Below, piece by piece: positions 6,947 through 10,187 of a stretch of DNA of 10,187 nucleotides (positions are counted from its first letter, which is position 1; every line of letters starts with the position of its first letter). Source of the stretch: an uncultured Johnsonella sp. Lineage in GTDB: Bacteria; Bacillota; Clostridia; Lachnospirales; Lachnospiraceae. The translations under genes were made by a program, and so were the position numbers. Below the pieces are notes generated by a model. That model was given only the letters and a program-made list of their open reading frames with translations, did not search any database and was not told where the DNA came from. The stretch spans positions 1 to 10,187 of the forward strand of contig CAAFUL010000033.1 of the NCBI GenBank assembly GCA_900766185.1, written 5' to 3'.

Positions 6947-7399
6947 CTAATTGAACGGAAGTCCCTCATCATCTACTCCGTCAGGTATGTTCATAAAGCC
7001 TTCGCTGCTTGCGTTCTCAGGGCTTGGTCTGAAACTTTCATTATAGCCTGAACTTGTAGATCCTCCTGATGAGTTCTTACTGTCTGCAAACTCTTGATCT
7101 TCTATTATTACATCTGTTGTATAAACCTTCTGACCCTCTTTGTTGGTATAGCTTCCGGTCTGTATACGGCCTGATATAAGTACCCTCATACCCTGTCTGA
7201 AGTACTTTTCGGCAAATTCACCTGCTTTATCGAATGCCACACAAGGGATAAAGTCAGCTGTCTGCTCACTACCCTCACTTCTGCGTCCTCTTCTGTCTAC
7301 CGCTAAGGTGTATCTGGCTATAGCCATGGATCTTTCTCCTGAAGAATATCTAACTTCCGGATCTCTGGTCAGTCTTCCCATTAATATTACTTTGTTCAT
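6947..7399 (-). CDS. ssb: Single-stranded DNA-binding protein
   Basis: This 150-residue protein coats single-stranded DNA in replication, repair and recombination. The N-terminal OB fold (about 1-105) begins MNKVILMGRLTRDPEVRY and contains the typical AFDKAGEFAEKYF and GRIQTGSYTNKEGQKVYTTD segments. A Ser/Gly-rich linker (about 108-135) leads to an acidic tip, DDEGLPFN. That tip is the docking site for repair partners; here an extra Asn follows the usually terminal Phe. The ATG is preceded by AAGGAGAG. The position between rpsF and rpsR is the classic arrangement in Firmicutes and ties SSB supply to ribosome synthesis. Confidence 0.97.
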   Translation of the reverse strand: MNKVILMGRLTRDPEVRYSSGERSMAIARYTLAVDRRGRRSEGSEQTADFIPCVAFDKAGEFAEKYFRQGMRVLISGRIQTGSYTNKEGQKVYTTDVIIEDQEFADSKNSSGGSTSSGYNESFRPSPENASSEGFMNIPDGVDDEGLPFN

Positions 7400-7434
7400 A
7401 CAAGCTCTCCTTTTATGGACTTATGCCCACAAGC

Positions 7435-7722
7435 TTATTGTCTTACTACTAAATATCTTAATACCGGCTCCATAATGCGTATATGGTTCTCTAATTCATT
7501 GGGACAATTCTTGTCTTCAGACTCAAACTGTATAAAGTAGTAAAAACCTTCTTTTACTTTCTGGATTTCATAGGCAAGTCTCTTCTTACCCCAGTCATCA
7601 ACATTGCTTACAGTTCCGCCAAATCTTGTGATGTAAGACTGAACTTTCTCAAGTGCTGAGTTCTTTGCCTCATCTTCAAGCTTGCCGTTAAGCACAAGTG
7701 CCAATTCGTATTTATTAGTCAT
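7435..7722 (-). CDS. rpsF: 30S ribosomal protein S6
   Basis: This 95-residue protein forms a heterodimer with S18 on the 30S platform. The family pattern is visible in the N-terminal KYELALVLNG, the central DDWGKKRLAYEIQKVKEGFYY and the C-terminal RIMEPVLRYLVVR. Length is typical, with no long acidic tail. The ATG start has a perfect AAGGAGGT site. It is the first gene of the operon, 35 bases before ssb, and is preceded by a structured leader that may carry feedback control by the S6:S18 complex. Confidence 0.97.
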   Translation of the reverse strand: MTNKYELALVLNGKLEDEAKNSALEKVQSYITRFGGTVSNVDDWGKKRLAYEIQKVKEGFYYFIQFESEDKNCPNELENHIRIMEPVLRYLVVRQ

Positions 7723-7746
7723 TTTAACCTCCTTATGGTTTATTCA

Positions 7747-7795
7747 GCCTCCTTTTTCAGGAAGCAAGGAATATGTTACGGTAGAATATTCTACC
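7747..7795 (-). promoter_or_regulatory. Structured rpsF leader, candidate S6:S18 autoregulatory region
   Basis: On the minus strand two hairpins lie in the leader. GGTAGAATATTCTACC (7780-7795) is a perfect 16-bp palindrome, followed by CCG. GCTTCCT/AGGAGGC around GAAAA (7747-7765) is a 7-bp stem that holds a second GGAGG upstream of the real ribosome site. An alternative fold pairs GAATAT with ATATTC and exposes ACCG in the loop. S6:S18 operator RNAs in many bacteria present a CCG near a stem junction, so this fits loosely. I could not align it to the known consensus. A DNA operator is an alternative for the palindrome. Confidence 0.4.
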
Positions 7796-7819
7796 AAAAA
7801 AAAGAGAAATAAGCAAGGG

Positions 7820-7848
7820 TATATAAAGATTTTTCAGAAATTAGTGAA
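7820..7848 (-). promoter_or_regulatory. Predicted promoter of rpsF-ssb-rpsR
   Basis: Minus strand: -35 TTCACT (7843-7848), 17-base spacer, -10 TATATA (7820-7825). Transcription would start near 7812 and give a leader of about 90 bases containing both leader hairpins. The -35 is only a partial match. Confidence 0.45.
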
Positions 7849-7873
7849 GTGAAAAGTTACAGTTCAGGTAGCT

Positions 7874-7939
7874 CATTCATCTTCGTCAAAACAACTCAAA
7901 AATATTTAACCTTATTTATAAATCAGACGAAGATGAATG
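7874..7939. repeat. 14-bp perfect inverted repeat upstream of the rpsF promoter
   Basis: CATTCATCTTCGTC (7874-7887) and GACGAAGATGAATG (7926-7939) are perfect inverted copies with a 38-base AT-rich spacer. Beyond a short bulge the outer flanks also pair loosely (GGTAGCT with AGCAGCC). No T run follows on either strand, so it is not a terminator. Confidence 0.7.
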
Positions 7940-8010
7940 TTGAAGCAGCCGGATGTATATACATAGTATGAATTTTTTTAAATTAGCATGCTGCATATAT
8001 GTAGCCGGTA
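7940..8010. other. Cluster of short palindromes between terminator and rpsF promoter
   Basis: ATGTATATACAT (7953-7964) is a perfect 12-bp palindrome. GCTGCATATATGTAGC (7990-8005) is a 16-bp palindrome with one mismatched pair. Each is next to an AGCCGG hexamer (7947-7952 and 8003-8008). No gene is evident on either strand. The role is unknown; operators or a structured RNA are both possible. Confidence 0.4.
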
Positions 8011-8040
8011 TGATAATTTTGAATTTCTTCTTTATCAAAT

Positions 8041-8072
8041 CCAACAAAAACAGAGGGGCTGACGCCCCTCTG
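8041..8072 (-). terminator. Rho-independent terminator of the cell-wall-binding protein gene
   Basis: CAGAGGGGC and GCCCCTCTG form a perfect 9-bp GC-rich stem (8051-8072) with a 4-base loop. On the minus strand it is followed by TTTTTGTT (8043-8050). It lies about 70 bases after the stop codon of the gene at 8141-9724. This is the strongest terminator in the window. Confidence 0.93.
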
Positions 8073-8081
8073 CCGCAATTA

Positions 8082-8127
8082 GTATTTCTTATTAGATTTC
8101 TTACTCGATTTCTTATTCGATTCCTAA
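8082..8127. repeat. Degenerate 12-bp tandem repeat in a 3' untranslated region
   Basis: The plus-strand unit (T/C)T(C/A)GATTTCTTA occurs about 3.5 times: a partial copy at 8082-8091, full copies at 8092-8103 and 8104-8115, and a diverged copy at 8116-8127. It lies between the stop codon of the cell-wall-binding protein and its terminator. It is out of the coding frame and has no known role. Confidence 0.55.
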
Positions 8128-8140
8128 TAGCTATTTATAA

Positions 8141-9724
8141 TTAGTTCTGTCTGTAAGCTCCTACAAGCTTCTTGTTAACATCTGATACAAGATTGATGTC
8201 GTTTCCATCCTTCTTTGTACCTCTACCCTGTAATGCACCTGAAGAAGATACAACTACGCACTTCTCTGTTACGCCTTCTGCTGCTGGCTTAACATATGAG
8301 TGATCAGAACCTACTCTACCCTTCTTCTCTGTTGTGATAGTTGAGTCAACTAATGCGTTAGAATCAGCCTCTGCGATAACTCTGTCCTTAGTAGTTACAA
8401 CATATACCTTGTACTTGTCTTCTGAATCAGCCTTTATCTTCTTACCGTTTACAAAGAATATATTTCCGTCTACACCGTCAAGACCAACACCCTTGTTTCC
8501 TGAAGTAGCGAACTTGAATGCATAGCTATCACCATCAATGCTAACATTTACATTACCTGTCTTCATAGAACCGTCTGACTCATCTCCGAAGTAGTATAAA
8601 CCAGCCTTATCGTTAGCACGTGTAAGTGATGTAAGAGTTGATGTCTTTGTTACCTTAGTATACTTGTCAAGCTTTGACTCTGAATCAATCTCTTCGTTAG
8701 CGTTTGAACCTGTAGCGATCTTGTTGCTCTCGTTAACATTTAAGTACCAAAGTCCGCTGATCATAGCGCCCTTCTCGTCAAATGCATACTTTCTACCATT
8801 GATTGTCTTGATTTCAGATACTGCAAGTCTACCCTTAGCATCTGCATAGTACCACTTCTCGTTATACTCTTCAGCCTCTGAGTTCTTTCTGTCAAATGCC
8901 TCATCCGGAACTGCCTTGAACCATGTCTTAGTTCTTAATGAACCATCTTCATTTGTTGATGAGAAGTTCTTGAACTGATCAGCAACTGTAGCACCTGAAG
9001 GTGTTCCAACCCACTTGTAAAGCATGTTACCATACTCACCAAATGCATACTTCTTACCGTTTACTGTCTGTCCTTCGAACTTGTTGGTGTACTTCTTACC
9101 ATTTGCCTGGAAGTAGAACCAGTAATCCTGCTCAGGATCATCCTTGCTTGAGTCAGTTACATGGATCTGTCTCCACTCTGCACTTGCTCTTGAACCGTCA
9201 TCAAAACCACCTAAGTAGTAATCGCAGTTCTGCCAAGCGTCATCACCTGTAACTCTGTTAGAGTTTCCGTCTACCCAACCTGAAAGCATCTTACCGTCTG
9301 CAGCGAAAGCGTAGTTCTTTCCGTTGATAGTCTTGAATGATGTGCTGTCTCCACCCTTGTATGCCTTACCGTTAGCCTGGAAGTAATACCATACTGTTGG
9401 AGGAGCATCTTCTGCATCGTCAGTAGAGTTGTCAACTTCTACCCAACGGTTAGTAACCATAACACCGTTAGCGTCTACATAGAAGTAGTTCTCGTTGTCC
9501 TGTACGATTGAATCTGTTGCCATGTTACCGTCAGCGTTAAGCCAGAACCACTTGTCTCCTGACTTCTGCCACTGTTCTGTAACCTTCTCGTTAAATCTGT
9601 TATAATATGACCATGTGCCGTTCTCTTCCATCCATCCTTCAGCTGCAAGAGAAGTCATTGAAGCACCGATTGCAAGTAATGCTGCTGCTGATACGATTGC
9701 AGCTATCTTTGTTTGCTTTCTCAT
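8141..9724 (-). CDS. Secreted cell-wall-binding repeat protein
   Basis: The 527-residue product has a Sec signal peptide: basic MRKQTK, hydrophobic 8-22, and probable cleavage after the Ala-Ala near residue 28. The mature part is built from aromatic/glycine repeats of the choline-binding/cell-wall-binding type (WYYFQANGK, TINGKxYAF, DGxMLSGW). A module recurs with a near-constant period: YAF ends at residues 140, 228, 315 and 403, and WYYF-like segments lie near 114, 204, 293 and 378. Acidic, serine-rich inserts of varying sequence separate the units. Residues about 406-527 are not repeated and I do not recognise them. No catalytic domain is visible, so it may be a structural or adhesive surface protein. 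Codon choice differs from its neighbours (Lys mostly AAG, Asn mostly AAC), suggesting very high expression. The ATG follows AAAGGAGAG. It is flanked by its own promoter and terminator. Confidence 0.88.
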   Translation of the reverse strand: MRKQTKIAAIVSAAALLAIGASMTSLAAEGWMEENGTWSYYNRFNEKVTEQWQKSGDKWFWLNADGNMATDSIVQDNENYFYVDANGVMVTNRWVEVDNSTDDAEDAPPTVWYYFQANGKAYKGGDSTSFKTINGKNYAFAADGKMLSGWVDGNSNRVTGDDAWQNCDYYLGGFDDGSRASAEWRQIHVTDSSKDDPEQDYWFYFQANGKKYTNKFEGQTVNGKKYAFGEYGNMLYKWVGTPSGATVADQFKNFSSTNEDGSLRTKTWFKAVPDEAFDRKNSEAEEYNEKWYYADAKGRLAVSEIKTINGRKYAFDEKGAMISGLWYLNVNESNKIATGSNANEEIDSESKLDKYTKVTKTSTLTSLTRANDKAGLYYFGDESDGSMKTGNVNVSIDGDSYAFKFATSGNKGVGLDGVDGNIFFVNGKKIKADSEDKYKVYVVTTKDRVIAEADSNALVDSTITTEKKGRVGSDHSYVKPAAEGVTEKCVVVSSSGALQGRGTKKDGNDINLVSDVNKKLVGAYRQN

Positions 9725-9783
9725 AATTAATGCACTCTCCTTTAATTATTATTAATTTGAAATTCCTAATTGCGTCAAGGAAT

Positions 9784-9812
9784 ATAATACTATCAAACTT
9801 AGATTTAATCAA
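9784..9812 (-). promoter_or_regulatory. Promoter of the cell-wall-binding protein gene
   Basis: Minus strand: -35 TTGATT (9807-9812), exactly 17 bases, -10 TATTAT (9784-9789). Transcription would start near 9777 and give a leader of about 52 bases. The near-consensus boxes fit the high expression suggested by codon use. Confidence 0.7.
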
Positions 9813-10049
9813 GTTGATTTTTTATTTTAAGTATTTTCTCATCTCCTTGAGTACGAAGCCTAGTATATAACACTTTTTTGGGAATTGATATATATTTTCT
9901 ATAGACAATTTCTTACGAAATTATTACAAATGGTCTTGCTTTTGTTTGTAGCTTGTATTAACCTTGCTTAAGTCTATAGTAGAAATTCCTTTACTTTCAT
10001 GAAATTGAGATACTTTAAGTGTTAATACTATCTTATTTTGTATTATTAC

Positions 10050-10058
10050 TTATCCACA
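10050..10058 (+). other. Perfect DnaA-box 9-mer
   Basis: TTATCCACA matches the high-affinity DnaA box exactly and sits in an AT-rich intergenic region. I saw no second box close by, so it does not by itself indicate an origin. It could regulate a neighbour or titrate DnaA, or be chance. Confidence 0.35.
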
Positions 10059-10089
10059 ACACATCTATAATAATGATTGAACTAAATCG

Positions 10090-10131
10090 CTGCGCGATGG
10101 CCTGCGAAGGCTGTGGCGCAGTTTTCTCTTT
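10090..10131 (+). terminator. Plus-strand terminator-like hairpin
   Basis: CTGCGC (10090-10095) pairs with GCGCAG (10116-10121). An inner stem GCCT/AGGC (10100-10111) is capped by GCGA, a GNRA-type tetraloop. TTTTCTCTTT follows on the plus strand. The minus-strand exit lacks a T run, so the direction is plus. No plus-strand gene lies upstream in the window. Confidence 0.6.
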
Positions 10132-10153
10132 AACTTAAAAAAGGCAGTAGATA

Positions 10154-10187
10154 ATGAATCCTAAAAGTAGTATTGTTAAATCAGCAC
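10154..10187 (+). CDS. Possible start of a plus-strand gene, cut by the window edge
   Basis: An ATG at 10154 opens a frame (MNPKSSIVKSA) that stays open for the 11 codons available. AAGG lies 9 bases upstream, which is a weak ribosome site. The preceding hairpin could then be an attenuator for it. With so little sequence I cannot name it or be sure it is a gene. Confidence 0.2.
   Translation, partial: MNPKSSIVKSA

Larger units (their letters stand above)
9953..10131 (+). ncRNA. Candidate small RNA or leader transcript
   Basis: On the plus strand, TTGTAT (9953-9958), a 16-base spacer and TATAGT (9975-9980) form a plausible promoter. Transcription from about 9987 would reach the hairpin and T-rich tail at 10090-10131, giving an RNA of about 140 bases without a sizeable reading frame. 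It could be a free small RNA, or the attenuated leader of a gene starting near 10154. I match it to no known RNA family. The other intergenic sequence at 9813-9952 is AT-rich and holds only short dyads, such as AATTTC-TTAC-GAAATT (9907-9922). Confidence 0.25.

Noticed and set aside
10050..10058. Replication origin
   Set aside because: A single DnaA box without a cluster, dnaA or dnaN is not enough to call oriC.

Overview
The window looks like a piece of a low-GC Firmicutes chromosome, most likely from the Lachnospiraceae. The grounds are the AT-rich sequence with strong GGAGG ribosome sites, the rpsF-ssb-rpsR operon, a zinc-type S18, a PTS sugar system, and a secreted protein with cell-wall-binding repeats. 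The family placement is an inference from gene style; there is no rRNA here to confirm it. Every confident gene lies on the minus strand, so transcription runs from right to left.

Layout from left to right. Positions 13-173 hold a long imperfect palindrome (element A), just past the end of a DUF819-family membrane protein gene (180-1421). Next is a lipoprotein of unknown function (1651-2598) with a very lysine-rich then acid-rich linker. A gene-poor stretch (2599-3183) ends in a second long palindrome (element B, 2976-3173). A two-gene sucrose operon follows: a PTS EIIBCA permease (4541-6487) whose end overlaps the start of a GH32 sucrose-6-phosphate hydrolase (3184-4551). The permease imports and phosphorylates sucrose and the hydrolase splits the product. 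A convincing promoter (TTTACA-17-TACAAT), with a small dyad over its -35, drives this operon.

The ribosomal/replication operon rpsF-ssb-rpsR (S6, single-strand DNA-binding protein, S18) spans 6658-7722. It ends in a clear terminator directly after rpsR. It starts from a predicted promoter near 7820-7848, behind a leader that can fold into two hairpins. To its right, 7860-8045 is rich in inverted repeats that I cannot assign. A textbook terminator (8041-8072) then closes a 527-residue secreted cell-wall-binding protein (8141-9724). That protein has an 88-residue repeated module, a highly biased codon use, and a near-consensus promoter with 17-bp spacing.

The last 460 bases contain no confident gene. 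They do contain a possible plus-strand transcription unit (promoter-like boxes at 9953-9980, terminator at 10090-10131), one perfect DnaA-box 9-mer, and a possible gene start at 10154.

The most unusual feature is the pair of long palindromes A and B. Each abuts the 3' end of a minus-strand gene, and both carry the same 15-bp end sequence. In B that shared sequence supplies the stop codon and final residues of the hydrolase gene. They may be two members of a small palindromic mobile or repeat family, but no transposase is present and this is not proven. I saw no CRISPR array, tRNA, rRNA or known defence gene.
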